Source: Candidatus Poribacteria bacterium (lineage in GTDB: Bacteria > Poribacteria > WGA-4E > UBA9662). Taken from it: 9,382 nucleotides of DNA. The position numbers and the translations under genes were made by a program. The notes under the pieces were generated by a model. That model ran no database searches and was not told the DNA's origin. It saw only the letters and a list, made by a program, of their open reading frames with translations. Within the stretch, counting starts at the first letter, position 1. Every line of letters begins with the position of its first letter. The stretch spans positions 1 through 9,382 of the forward strand of contig PACG01000239.1 of NCBI GenBank assembly GCA_002699335.1. The letters run 5' to 3'. Below are positions 1-6,713 of the stretch, in pieces.

Positions 1-138
1 CCGTTTTTGGGTCAGGTACAGTTCACCTTTCTTCTGGTTCTCGATCAGTCTTTGGTAGGCCACCTGCGCCATATCGGCTGATTTTCGTCGTCCTGAGACC
101 GGATTGGCGATTATGGCAAAGTGAGATAGATCTATCAC
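1..138 (-). CDS. diacylglycerol kinase / YegS-type lipid kinase, N-terminal fragment
   Basis: This is the first 46 codons of a gene that continues past the left edge. The translation starts MIDLSHFAIIANPVSGRRKS. A hydrophobic beta strand followed by N-P-x-S-G-R-R (residues 12-18) is the nucleotide-binding signature at the start of the DAGK catalytic domain found in YegS, DgkB and LCB5-like lipid and sphingoid-base kinases. A helix-rich stretch follows, as expected in that fold. Family members phosphorylate diacylglycerol or related lipids with ATP at the inner face of the membrane; the substrate here cannot be told. I chose the GTG at 136-138 because it places the motif at the usual distance from the N-terminus, although its ribosome site is weak. 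A TTG further upstream (in-frame) is the alternative. It lies 45 bp after the cupin gene on the same strand and is probably cotranscribed with it. Only the N-terminus is visible, so the family call rests on one motif. Confidence 0.72.
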   Translation of the reverse strand, partial: MIDLSHFAIIANPVSGRRKSADMAQVAYQRLIENQKKGELYLTQKR

Positions 139-139
139 A
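122..139. repeat. palindrome over the lipid kinase start codon
   Basis: GATAGATCTATC at 125-136 is a perfect 12-bp palindrome. Beyond one A/A mismatch on each side it is flanked by TG and CA, giving an 18-bp imperfect palindrome that covers the GTG start of the lipid kinase. It could be an operator or a small hairpin masking the start, or simply chance. Confidence 0.3.
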
Positions 140-183
140 GAATAGGCCCAATTTCCCAATAGAGCTGAGAGGGAGATCGCTGC

Positions 184-1317
184 TTAGGTTAACGGAATTT
201 GATTGTGTGGCTTAAAACCTGGAATGGCAATTACATTAGCCAACATATCGATACCGCAATGTCCTGTATCCGGGGGAATATAAACCACACTACCCGGCTT
301 GAGTATAAGTTCCTGACAATGGCTGAGATTATTTAGCACCGGGTAGATTTGCATCCGCTCCGATTGCCCGGCCAGGTCAACTGAGCCTTTTGTAGCCGAT
401 ACATTCGCTGGATCTAGAATTAAATAGATTTGAGATTCCGCTTGACCACCGCCAACGGCTTTCGATGGGTGGTAGTGAAGCTGAGAAGTTTCAGCGGTTA
501 GATGAACCAGATGACTGTTGATGCTATTGACACCATCATCTTCATCATCTATTTCGGTGTGCGCATACCAAGTTAATGGGAGTCGTCGGAAATTAGTGGG
601 TAATATCGGGCCGGAATGGAACATATTTCGAAGATAACGCAATCGCCGGGTGACAGTGATGTGGGTCATAAAGAGTTCTGTATTTTCAACCCACCAGTAA
701 TCGAATTCTCCTCTAACTCGAATTGGTTCGTCCACAGTGACCGTCAGTTGATCACCAGGACCAAAAGGCTCGAAGGTCGCTTCCTTCTTGGTGGACCAAC
801 CCAGTTGAGAATAGTTAACCTGTAAAATCTCGAAGGCACGGCGAACTTTGGGTCGGCTAGACCATTCGATCAATGGTAGTCCCGTTTCAGTCATTAAGCG
901 AATTTCAGAAGAAATGTCACCAATCAGCACGTTACCATTAAACCGGGTCAGAATCGATTCTACATAGGGGCGAATCTGTGAATGTAGCGTATCCAGATTT
1001 TCGGCCAAGGTCTGCAAAATCGGTAGGTTCTCACTGTCGCAAACGTCTGGTTCGTAACAGTCGGGCAACGATTCTCCGTCGCCTTCCTGAGTCCGGTAGC
1101 TGATATCTAAGAAGATTTCACCCTGACCACCTAAAATAAACAAATGGCGCACTCCATTATGGACTGCGGTGATTTCGTCTCCTGAGCCCTCACCAAACCG
1201 GCCCGCTCGGACACGGTCATACCCCACTTTGAGGTGGGGATAGTCCTGCTGGCATCGAGATACAACCGGTTCAAGGGTTTCGGGTCGATGGATATGGCCT
1301 AAAATAGGCTCTGGCAT
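184..1317 (-). CDS. cupin-domain protein of unknown substrate
   Basis: A 377-aa protein with an unrecognised N-terminal two thirds and a C-terminal cupin barrel at about residues 270-370. Cupin motif 1 is seen as H281-x-H283 (in QLHYHP) followed by E294, and motif 2 as the P-G-x-x-x-x-I-P-P-x-x-x-H run ending at H353. Together these give the usual three-His/one-Glu metal site, so a metal-dependent isomerase, dioxygenase or sugar-binding role is possible. The N-terminal part (residues 1-260) has many aromatic residues and an acidic DDEDD stretch near 256-262, and I cannot assign it. No signal peptide is visible, so it is probably cytoplasmic. The ATG start is supported by GGGAG five bases upstream (1325-1329). 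It ends 45 bp before the lipid kinase and starts 158 bp after the TPR gene. The cupin fold is fairly certain; the activity is unknown. Confidence 0.8.
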   Translation of the reverse strand: MPEPILGHIHRPETLEPVVSRCQQDYPHLKVGYDRVRAGRFGEGSGDEITAVHNGVRHLFILGGQGEIFLDISYRTQEGDGESLPDCYEPDVCDSENLPILQTLAENLDTLHSQIRPYVESILTRFNGNVLIGDISSEIRLMTETGLPLIEWSSRPKVRRAFEILQVNYSQLGWSTKKEATFEPFGPGDQLTVTVDEPIRVRGEFDYWWVENTELFMTHITVTRRLRYLRNMFHSGPILPTNFRRLPLTWYAHTEIDDEDDGVNSINSHLVHLTAETSQLHYHPSKAVGGGQAESQIYLILDPANVSATKGSVDLAGQSERMQIYPVLNNLSHCQELILKPGSVVYIPPDTGHCGIDMLANVIAIPGFKPHNQIPLT

Positions 1318-1329
1318 CCTGATGCTCCC

Positions 1330-1355
1330 TGTATTTAGAGGTAAGTGTATTTAGA
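1330..1355. repeat. 10-bp direct repeat upstream of the cupin gene
   Basis: TGTATTTAGA occurs at 1330-1339 and again at 1346-1355, a 16-bp period. Read on the coding strand it is TCTAAATACA, just upstream of the cupin ribosome site. It may be a tandem regulator-binding site or overlapping AT-rich -10 elements; I see no good -35 at standard spacing. Confidence 0.35.
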
Positions 1356-1393
1356 ATTGAGACTCGAGAGAGGCCTGACTTTCAGTCAAGAAA

Positions 1394-1453
1394 TTGTGAA
1401 GCGACATCCTCACAACTCAATAGTAGTAAGAGTTGAAGTCGTCGCTTGCACAA
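1394..1453. other. nested hairpin in the TPR-cupin gap
   Basis: The outer arms TTGTGAAGCGAC (1394-1405) and GTCGCTT-g-CACAA (1441-1453) pair over 12 bp with a single bulged G. Inside them CAACTC (1413-1418) pairs perfectly with GAGTTG (1430-1435) around an 11-nt loop. The structure lies 22 bp past the TPR stop codon in transcription order. On the minus strand it is followed by a weak T-rich tail (TTTCTT), so it may be the terminator of the four-gene operon. The missing long U-tract also allows an RNA-stability or processing element, or a leader structure for the cupin gene. A smaller stem TGACT-ttc-AGTCA lies beside it at 1376-1388. Confidence 0.55.
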
Positions 1454-1475
1454 CCAAATGCTAAACTGGAGCAAA

Positions 1476-3722
1476 TTAGCGAAGTGCGTCGGCTTGCTGT
1501 TGGGCATAAGCCGACACCACACTATCGCCGTAGTGCTCAATTAAAGCTGCGTAAGACTGATATGCCTGCTCGCGATCTTTGATTTCGAACTGGTAAATAT
1601 CTGCAATTTGGGCTTGCGCTTCGGCAGACAAAGTCCCATTGCCCTGACTTATCACTTGCCGGTATTGCTGGATGGCTGTAGTAAACTGCTTTTGGTGGAG
1701 ATACAAATCTCCAAGCATCCACCGTAGGTCTTCGACGATCAGCGACTGAGGGTATTGCTGGATTGCCGACCGGCAGTGGTGGGCGGCCTCCGTGATTAGG
1801 CCCTTCCGCTTCAGGTATTCAGCCTCAACATATCGGACCAAAGGCTCTTTGCCTCTATCTGAGTTTGACTGAATTCTCACCATCCAGGCTAAAGCCTCAT
1901 TGGTGTACTCTGTCAACAATTGGGCGACCTGTTTATAGGTTTGAATCGCTGATTCGAAATTACGCCCGAACAGGTATGCGTCTCCAATTAGTTTCAGGGC
2001 TTGTGCTTGGTCGGCAGTGCCTTTCCGCTCTGAAATCGGTTGTAGAATGCTTCGAGCCGCGACGAAGCGATTGGAAAGCAGAAGTGTTTCCGCTAATCCT
2101 AGATTGACCTGTTGTTGATACTGGACAGAAAGTGATCGCTGGCTCAAATCCCGATATATCTGCTCCGCCTCTGAGAAACGATAAGCGCTGTGGAGTAACA
2201 AATCTGCTATTTTTAACTGGATCGATATGTCTTTGGCTTCTATCTGTTGTAGTGTTGCTAATGCCTGCTCCCAGTCACCCGTTCTCTGATAACGTTTAAC
2301 CAGTTTCACCTGACTGTTTCGCTTCGACTGGCTATTTGGAGAATCGGCAATCAAGGCTTGATAGAATTGATTCGCTTGTGAATGACCGTTTCGATCTAAA
2401 ATACGAGTGTACTTTTCCAGCATTGGGCCTTTATGTTGTGGATATTGCTGACCAAACTGCCGGAAATAGCGCAGAGCCCGGTCGAAGTCCTGGGCGTGAA
2501 AGCTGATCTCCGCAAGCGTTAGCAACCGCTTGGGGGAGTTTTGATTTAAAGCCTCCAATTTAGTGAGGACCTCGGTCAGTAACTGTCGTTGTCGTTCTCC
2601 CTCGTAGATATTGGCCAATTCTTGTAAGATCATATCTCGATTATTAAAATTGAAATCAACTACTGAGAGCGCTTTGAGGAGTGTGTCCACCACTTGCGGG
2701 ATCTCACCTTTGATTTTGTAGACCCCGGCCAGTTCGGTGTAAAGGTAAGCATTGGTTGAATTTAGCTTCAAAGCAGATCGATAAGCGACAATCGCCTGGT
2801 CGTAGAGTTGGTTGGCCACATAGACATCGGCCATCTGCTGATACCGGTAATACTGGTTCGGGTTGGAAGTAGCAATTTTAGCCCATAAAGCCAACGCTTG
2901 TTGACGGTTGCCGCTTTCAGCATACAGTTCGCCCAACTTTTTGAGTAGATCTGTATCGTCTGGCGCTTTGTCAAGGGCAGATCGGTACAACTGAAAGGCT
3001 AAGTCGAGTTTTCCTTGTGCTTTGTAGAGGTCGGCCAACTGCTCAACCAGGTCTGGATCTTGGCTCTTCTGCGACAGTTGATCTTTTAGAAGTCGTTCTG
3101 CCGGCTCGAATTGCTGCGCTTTGATCCAGATCTGCACCAAGCTACGCAAGGCACTGCTCCGATAAGGTGAGGCCGGATAATCGCCCAAAAATGCTTGGTA
3201 GGCCTGGATCGACTTTTCGGTTTGGCCTGCATAATACCAGTACTGTCCGGCTAGATAACCGGCGATGGCACCACTTTTGGTCTGAGGGTGTTTGTCCAAG
3301 ATCTGCTGACAAACACGACTCGCTTGATCGTATTGGTAACGTTGCACAAAAAGATTACCAACCTGGTAGACCGCTTGCGTGGCATAGGAATCGTTAGGAT
3401 CACCATTGATGATCGTGCTGAAATTTTGCAGCGCTTGTTTATCCTGACCCAACTCTGCGTAACATCGTCCAATATTGAGCTGAATGTTGGGTGTTATCGC
3501 TGAACTGGTGGATGCTTCGCTGTTGAAGATTTTCAGATAAGCATCGAGTGCGGCCTGATACCTCCGGTCGTAGAACAGGTCATGTGCCTTTTGGAGCGCC
3601 CGCTGAATAGATGCCTGATTCGACGGGGGGGCTGGTTGCGCCCAAGACAACAAACTCCAGACACCAAGGAGCAGAATTAGGGAAACGGTCCAACGTTTTC
3701 CCTTCTTCTGTTGTTTATTCAA
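1476..3722 (-). CDS. secreted tetratricopeptide-repeat protein
   Basis: A 748-aa product, last gene of the minus-strand operon. The N-terminus is a signal peptide: a basic stretch (KQQKKGKR), a hydrophobic core (residues 12-27) and an S-W-A cleavage site before Q29. The rest is almost wholly helical TPR units, for example around L-A-D-L-Y-K-A-Q-G-K-L-D-L-A and L-G-E-L-Y-A-E-S-G-N-R-Q-Q-A. The C-terminal repeats resemble those of the BamD/YbgF periplasmic TPR group. Such proteins are scaffolds that bind partner proteins, so this is probably a periplasmic or envelope-associated assembly factor. Start: the frame is open to a GTG at 3801-3803 (775 aa), but that would overlap the upstream gene by 89 bp and put 27 residues before the basic n-region. 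The TTG at 3720-3722 overlaps the upstream gene by only 8 bp and gives a normal signal peptide. Neither start has a strong ribosome site, so translation is probably coupled to the upstream gene. Confidence 0.82.
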   Translation of the reverse strand: MNKQQKKGKRWTVSLILLLGVWSLLSWAQPAPPSNQASIQRALQKAHDLFYDRRYQAALDAYLKIFNSEASTSSAITPNIQLNIGRCYAELGQDKQALQNFSTIINGDPNDSYATQAVYQVGNLFVQRYQYDQASRVCQQILDKHPQTKSGAIAGYLAGQYWYYAGQTEKSIQAYQAFLGDYPASPYRSSALRSLVQIWIKAQQFEPAERLLKDQLSQKSQDPDLVEQLADLYKAQGKLDLAFQLYRSALDKAPDDTDLLKKLGELYAESGNRQQALALWAKIATSNPNQYYRYQQMADVYVANQLYDQAIVAYRSALKLNSTNAYLYTELAGVYKIKGEIPQVVDTLLKALSVVDFNFNNRDMILQELANIYEGERQRQLLTEVLTKLEALNQNSPKRLLTLAEISFHAQDFDRALRYFRQFGQQYPQHKGPMLEKYTRILDRNGHSQANQFYQALIADSPNSQSKRNSQVKLVKRYQRTGDWEQALATLQQIEAKDISIQLKIADLLLHSAYRFSEAEQIYRDLSQRSLSVQYQQQVNLGLAETLLLSNRFVAARSILQPISERKGTADQAQALKLIGDAYLFGRNFESAIQTYKQVAQLLTEYTNEALAWMVRIQSNSDRGKEPLVRYVEAEYLKRKGLITEAAHHCRSAIQQYPQSLIVEDLRWMLGDLYLHQKQFTTAIQQYRQVISQGNGTLSAEAQAQIADIYQFEIKDREQAYQSYAALIEHYGDSVVSAYAQQQADALR

Positions 3723-4326
3723 CAGGTGATTGAACAAATCCGTAAATCTCAATCTCACTGATTTTTGCCAGAGCTTTGGTATGACCACTGAACATCGAGA
3801 CACCTCTAATTTTCTGTATGTTTTGCCGCCTCAAGGCATCGTCATCGGAAGTCTTTTCGACCCGGATCTTCAATCCTGAAGTGTAAACCGGTATTCTAAG
3901 ATTCAAGGTCAATTGCCTTTCGGTCATATTTTTGACCTCCTGAACATGTTTCCAGTTACCGTTGGTTTCGAGAGCGAAAAGGTCAAAGGCCTGCAGATTT
4001 TGAGAGTAGATGACCAATTTGTTGATCGACTTCGATTCTGGCAAAATAACGACACCTTCCGAAGGCACCATATATCCTCGAACCGACTGCTTGGAGGCGC
4101 CTTCGAGATACTTGGTTTCTCCAATCGTCTCCAAATTGCCATCAATCATGGCCGGGTCATTGCAGGTTGTCCCTGCCATCAAGGTATAGTTTTCGCTCCA
4201 CTCTTGGCTGGTTGCTAGAACTTGTAAAGCTTTGCATCCCATCAAGGAAAAGTACAACAAGCAAAAGACGAATATTGGTAGCAATTGGCAAACTGCCAGC
4301 TTGAGGGTATTATTCTTCAGATTCAT
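3715..4326 (-). CDS. putative lipoprotein with discoidin-like (F5/8 type C) domain
   Basis: A 203-aa product with a lipoprotein signal peptide: hydrophobic residues about 9-28, then the lipobox L-M-G-C with the acylated cysteine at position 31. The mature part looks like a discoidin/galactose-binding beta sandwich. It has an A-M-I-D-G-N-x-x-T segment near the start, a central series of strands (INKLVIYSQN, FDLFALETNG), an L-K-I-R-V-E strand, and a closing I-S-E-I-E-I-Y-G-F strand. This order of D-G-N/T, long variable loops and a final E-I-E-x-Y/F-G is typical of that superfamily, which binds carbohydrates or proteins at surfaces. The domain call is by eye and only moderately sure; the lipoprotein call is firmer. 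It overlaps the peptidase gene by 17 bp and the TPR gene by 8 bp, so all three should be translated from one message. It may give the complex a binding module for glycan or another envelope partner. Confidence 0.72.
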   Translation of the reverse strand: MNLKNNTLKLAVCQLLPIFVFCLLYFSLMGCKALQVLATSQEWSENYTLMAGTTCNDPAMIDGNLETIGETKYLEGASKQSVRGYMVPSEGVVILPESKSINKLVIYSQNLQAFDLFALETNGNWKHVQEVKNMTERQLTLNLRIPVYTSGLKIRVEKTSDDDALRRQNIQKIRGVSMFSGHTKALAKISEIEIYGFVQSPVE

Positions 4327-5401
4327 CGTTCCGCTTTTGTCTCCTTAGTGTTTGGTTGGCCTGTTGGATGGCCTTGAGGATTTCATCTCTGGACAGTTTT
4401 TGTATTTTGAACTTCAGGCTTTGAAAGAAAGGAACTAGATCTTCGCCCGCTGCCTGGCTCAGATAATAAACCAGAAAACTGGTTGGCATATTACCTGGTA
4501 GTCGTTGATAAAGTTTATCTTCCTCCATTAACTTGAAAAACTTGGGGTAGAAGTCTTCTCCAAATCGATCCTTTATCTCAGCGACAATTGTATAGCAGTA
4601 ATTGTATCGCCATTGGGTCAAGGCATCAGCACCTGCATCTAGATCTCCGCTCCATTCTTGTGCTGCATTCAGGCCATCAAGTGTTAGTTTAATCTCGTTC
4701 AAGTCGACGCTTCGATGGTCTTTGCCCTTGGCGTATTCCACTTCGACCCAGACGGCAATGCCCTCCGAAAACCATGCTGGAAGCAGATAGATATTAGTGA
4801 AGGCATGTGCCAACTCGTGTGCCCGTACAGGTCGTTCACCAAACATGTTCAGGGGAAAGTTCATCTCGATTCCTTGGATCACTTTGATAATTTGTCCGTT
4901 CTGCATCCGATTTTGTGCGTGTATAGTTGTCGTTGCCATCAGTTTAGTACCACGGTATATATCGTGTAAGATAACGTGGATTTTATGTTTAGGTTCAAAT
5001 CCGAAGATCCGATACAGAAACTGGTACAAACTCTCCATAAAAACTAGCGACCCGTGTCCAATTTGCTGTCGCTCGGTAGGGGTATCATAGTCCGGATGCT
5101 GATGTAGGTCCGGCCCGAATGACAGCTTATAATGGACACTGTCAATTTCCAGGCCATCGCCAGAAACATTAACCCCGGTATCGTCTGGTGCTTCAAAAGT
5201 AACATATCGCTCCTTCATCCGGACACGAGTTTCCTGTTGCCGTTTCAGGTTGGATTCTTGCAGTTCTTGTAGGATGGTACAACCCGTCAAGAAAATCCAA
5301 GCGAGTCCCATTAGCCAACAGTAATAGAGTTGTCTTCCGACTTGCCAGCTGCTTTTTTTTGTGTTTCTTGTAAACGGGAGATTAGGCACGATTAAACTCA
5401 C
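4310..5401 (-). CDS. membrane-anchored HExxH metallopeptidase (gluzincin, peptidase MA-like)
   Basis: A 363-aa lipoprotein. The N-terminus has a hydrophobic stretch ending in the lipobox L-T-G-C (Cys41 in this numbering). The zinc site reads H195-E196-L-A-H199, and 13 residues later comes W-F-S-E213-G-I-A-V-W-V-E. HExxH plus a downstream W-x-x-E-G-x-A is the signature of gluzincins of the peptidase-MA-like group: two His and the second Glu bind zinc, and the first Glu is catalytic. All residues are present, so it should be active, probably outside the cytoplasmic membrane. Substrate unknown. Start: GTG at 5399-5401 overlaps the TGA of the upstream lipoprotein frame as GTGA, a classic coupled start. 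A TTG at 5408-5410 adds three residues but lacks a ribosome site. It overlaps the next gene by 17 bp. The alternative reading, an inactive structural homologue, is less likely because the zinc ligands are intact. Confidence 0.82.
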   Translation of the reverse strand: MSLIVPNLPFTRNTKKSSWQVGRQLYYCWLMGLAWIFLTGCTILQELQESNLKRQQETRVRMKERYVTFEAPDDTGVNVSGDGLEIDSVHYKLSFGPDLHQHPDYDTPTERQQIGHGSLVFMESLYQFLYRIFGFEPKHKIHVILHDIYRGTKLMATTTIHAQNRMQNGQIIKVIQGIEMNFPLNMFGERPVRAHELAHAFTNIYLLPAWFSEGIAVWVEVEYAKGKDHRSVDLNEIKLTLDGLNAAQEWSGDLDAGADALTQWRYNYCYTIVAEIKDRFGEDFYPKFFKLMEEDKLYQRLPGNMPTSFLVYYLSQAAGEDLVPFFQSLKFKIQKLSRDEILKAIQQANQTLRRQKRNDESEE

Positions 5402-6086
5402 TGCAAACAAAAAATCAGGTTTTCTAAGATTTGATCGTATTCGGATTCAAATTGCTGAAACTCGTTCTCAGTCAGTGTCCAGATATCAATGTGATAGAGG
5501 TAGAACGTGTTACCGGCAGGTCGCATAAAAACAGCTTTTTTTATCGTAGTTTCCATTTTTCCATTTCAGGATATAAAAGTCACCTGCCACACGATCTTGC
5601 GAGTGGATCCAACCCTGGGCAACAACCTCAAAAGATTCTGGCGGATAGATCAATCCCATGATTTCTAGGAAGGTATTAACCAGATCTTCGGTGTTGCTAA
5701 CATACTGATGGTCTGTTTTTCCATCCAGACAAGAATATGGGTAATCTTCTGATCAAAAACTTCGGTTGCAACAACAACATGAAGTTAACATCATTGAACT
5801 TAATTTTGCCACCAAAGATGGACTCCCAATTCAAAAAGGCGTCGACGGTATCAGCATTAGTGGCCATTTCGATTTGCCAATTCTCAGTTGGTCGATCTGC
5901 CAGTTGGAAGATATAGCGTTGACTACGAAACACATCCTGGTTGAGATCGATGGGGAGGTCTTCTTCGACCGATTCGGTTTGAGTCGGAGAAGCAGTTTGC
6001 CGGCACCCAAAGATCACTATCGGCAGAAGCAGACAATGCATTAATTGGAGAACCCACTGAATTAGCTGAAATCTGTTGCCAACCAT
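5398..6086 (-). pseudogene. lipoprotein gene broken by two frameshifts
   Basis: The ATG at 6084-6086 has a good ribosome site (AAAAAGG, 6092-6098). It opens a lipoprotein: hydrophobic residues about 8-26 and the lipobox V-I-F-G-C (Cys28). The frame runs about 110 sensible residues, then drifts to a TAG at 5697-5699. The sense resumes in a second frame (IEDYPYSCLDGKTDHQYVSN and on, including FLEIMGLIYPPESFEVVAQG), consistent with one extra base near 5740-5750. It changes frame again at a run of seven A (+ strand T, 5535-5541); with six A the protein reads DKKAVFMRPAGNTFYLYHID and ends at TGA 5398-5400. The repaired protein is about 228 aa. That TGA overlaps the peptidase GTG by four bases, which supports the last frame as the real one. 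The family is not recognised; it is a small mixed alpha/beta exported protein. It could be a true pseudogene, a read-error artefact, or a gene rescued by slippage. Confidence 0.7.
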
Positions 6087-6091
6087 AAGAG

Positions 6092-6098
6092 CCTTTTT
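6092..6098 (-). promoter_or_regulatory. ribosome binding site of the first operon gene
   Basis: AAAAAGG on the minus strand, five bases before the ATG at 6084-6086, sets the start of the broken lipoprotein gene. Confidence 0.6.
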
Positions 6099-6116
6099 AT
6101 CTGTCCTGATAGTGTT

Positions 6117-6125
6117 ATTATAGCA
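6117..6125 (-). promoter_or_regulatory. extended -10 promoter of the envelope operon
   Basis: On the minus strand TGC-TATAAT is a perfect extended -10 element, 30 bp before the lipoprotein ATG. No convincing -35 is seen at 16-18 bp, which extended -10 promoters tolerate. It should drive all four overlapping genes down to the TPR gene. The same nine bases occur at 8400-8408 on the other strand. Confidence 0.65.
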
Positions 6126-6179
6126 CGAGAAGATAGATCTTGCTTAGACGAAGCGATTCTGATACCGGCGACCATTTTA

Positions 6180-6210
6180 TTTAGAAAAAGCTTTGACGTC
6201 TTTTTCTAAA
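6180..6210. repeat. perfect 11-bp inverted repeat at the regulator promoter
   Basis: TTTAGAAAAAG (6180-6190) and CTTTTTCTAAA (6200-6210) are exact reverse complements with a 9-bp spacer. The repeat lies just upstream of the TGC-TATATC element at 6218-6226, where a -35 region or an operator would sit, and the spacer contains TTGACG (6193-6198). A regulator-binding operator is more likely than a terminator, since no gene ends here on the plus strand. Confidence 0.5.
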
Positions 6211-6217
6211 CATGGTT

Positions 6218-6226
6218 TGCTATATC
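6218..6226 (+). promoter_or_regulatory. extended -10 promoter of the response regulator
   Basis: TGC-TATATC matches an extended -10 with one deviation at the last base. It lies 30 bp before the ATG at 6257, leaving a short leader that holds the ribosome site GGAG (6241-6244). TTGACG at 6193-6198 is 22 bp upstream, too far for a standard -35. Confidence 0.5.
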
Positions 6227-6256
6227 GCAGACGCTCCACGGGAGAAGATGCGATTA

Positions 6257-6634
6257 ATGGCCAAAACCGTTTTAATTATTGACGATGATCCAGTGATATG
6301 TCAAGTTATTGAAAACATCCTTTACCTATTTGGCTATAAAGTTTTGACTGCGGCTAGCACCTTTGGGGGATTGGTTTATTTACAACAACAGCAACACATC
6401 GATCTAATTTTGTAGGACATCTATTTCACAGATGGCTTCGGCCGGATTACCTTAGTCGATCGACTCGTAAAGCATTCTTACTATCGCGAAATCCCGGTGG
6501 GAATGATATCGAGAAATTCGACCCAGAAAATAATTGATCATAGCATTGGTCGTGGAGCCTCAGGTTTCATTACCAAACCTTTCACGACAGAATCTCTCCT
6601 CCAGCAAGTTGAAAAGGTCGTCGGTTTGAATTGA
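6257..6634 (+). pseudogene. stand-alone response regulator receiver with an in-frame amber codon
   Basis: Starting at the ATG at 6257-6259, behind GGAGAAG (6241-6247), the frame reads as a single CheY-like receiver domain. It is open to a TGA at 6632-6634 except for one TAG at 6413-6415. Receiver features are all in place: acidic pair D9/D10 in I-I-D-D-D-P, phosphoacceptor D54, S85 in G-M-I-S, and K107 in T-K-P-F. The TAG is codon 53, directly before D54, where related proteins usually have Leu or Met; a single change from TTG would create it. The total of 125 codons is the normal length for a stand-alone receiver. An upstream in-frame ATG at 6248-6250 sits too close to the ribosome site. As written, translation would stop after 52 residues with no phosphorylation site. 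No histidine kinase is nearby. It may be a recent nonsense pseudogene, a base error, or an amber read-through gene; the intact second half shows little decay. Confidence 0.8.
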
Positions 6635-6713
6635 CCTTTTGCGATTCAACAGCAACTAATCCTTGGTGTGCTGAACCACAAGCCATCAGTAACAACAAGA
6701 GGATAAAGGTCAT
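6582..6713 (-). CDS. possible very small lipoprotein
   Basis: A 43-codon frame with a hydrophobic start (MTFILLLLLMACG): a run of Leu, then L-M-A-C, an acceptable lipobox with Cys12. The tail is short and polar. The ATG at 6711-6713 overlaps the TGA of the frame upstream as ATGA and has GGGG at a fair distance before it. An in-frame ATG at 6738-6740 would add nine residues. The last 53 bases lie antisense to the end of the response regulator. It resembles the short entericidin-like or lysis-type lipoproteins in size and layout, but there is no family motif. It could equally be the remnant of a longer lipoprotein gene, or chance. Confidence 0.35.
   Translation of the reverse strand: MTFILLLLLMACGSAHQGLVAVESQKVNSNRRPFQLAGGEILS
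6612..6640. terminator. possible weak terminator of the response regulator
   Basis: AAAAGGTC (6612-6619) and GACCTTTT (6633-6640) form a perfect 8-bp inverted repeat around 13 bases, spanning the TGA at 6632-6634. The arms end in A4 and T4, so it could work weakly in either direction. GC content in the stem is low. Confidence 0.35.

Noticed and set aside
616..825. Plus-strand 69-codon frame inside the cupin gene
   Set aside because: It lies wholly antisense to a gene with a clear domain and good ribosome site, and its translation shows no domain or signal.
3723..3803. Upstream GTG start giving a 775-aa TPR protein
   Set aside because: It would overlap the previous gene by 89 bp and place 27 residues before the basic part of the signal peptide. 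TTG 3720-3722 fits better, though the GTG cannot be excluded.
5535..5541. Programmed -1 ribosomal frameshift on the A7 run
   Set aside because: A -1 shift leads to a frame that stops without restoring the downstream sense. The restoring change is +1 (or loss of one A), so a dnaX-type -1 site does not explain it.
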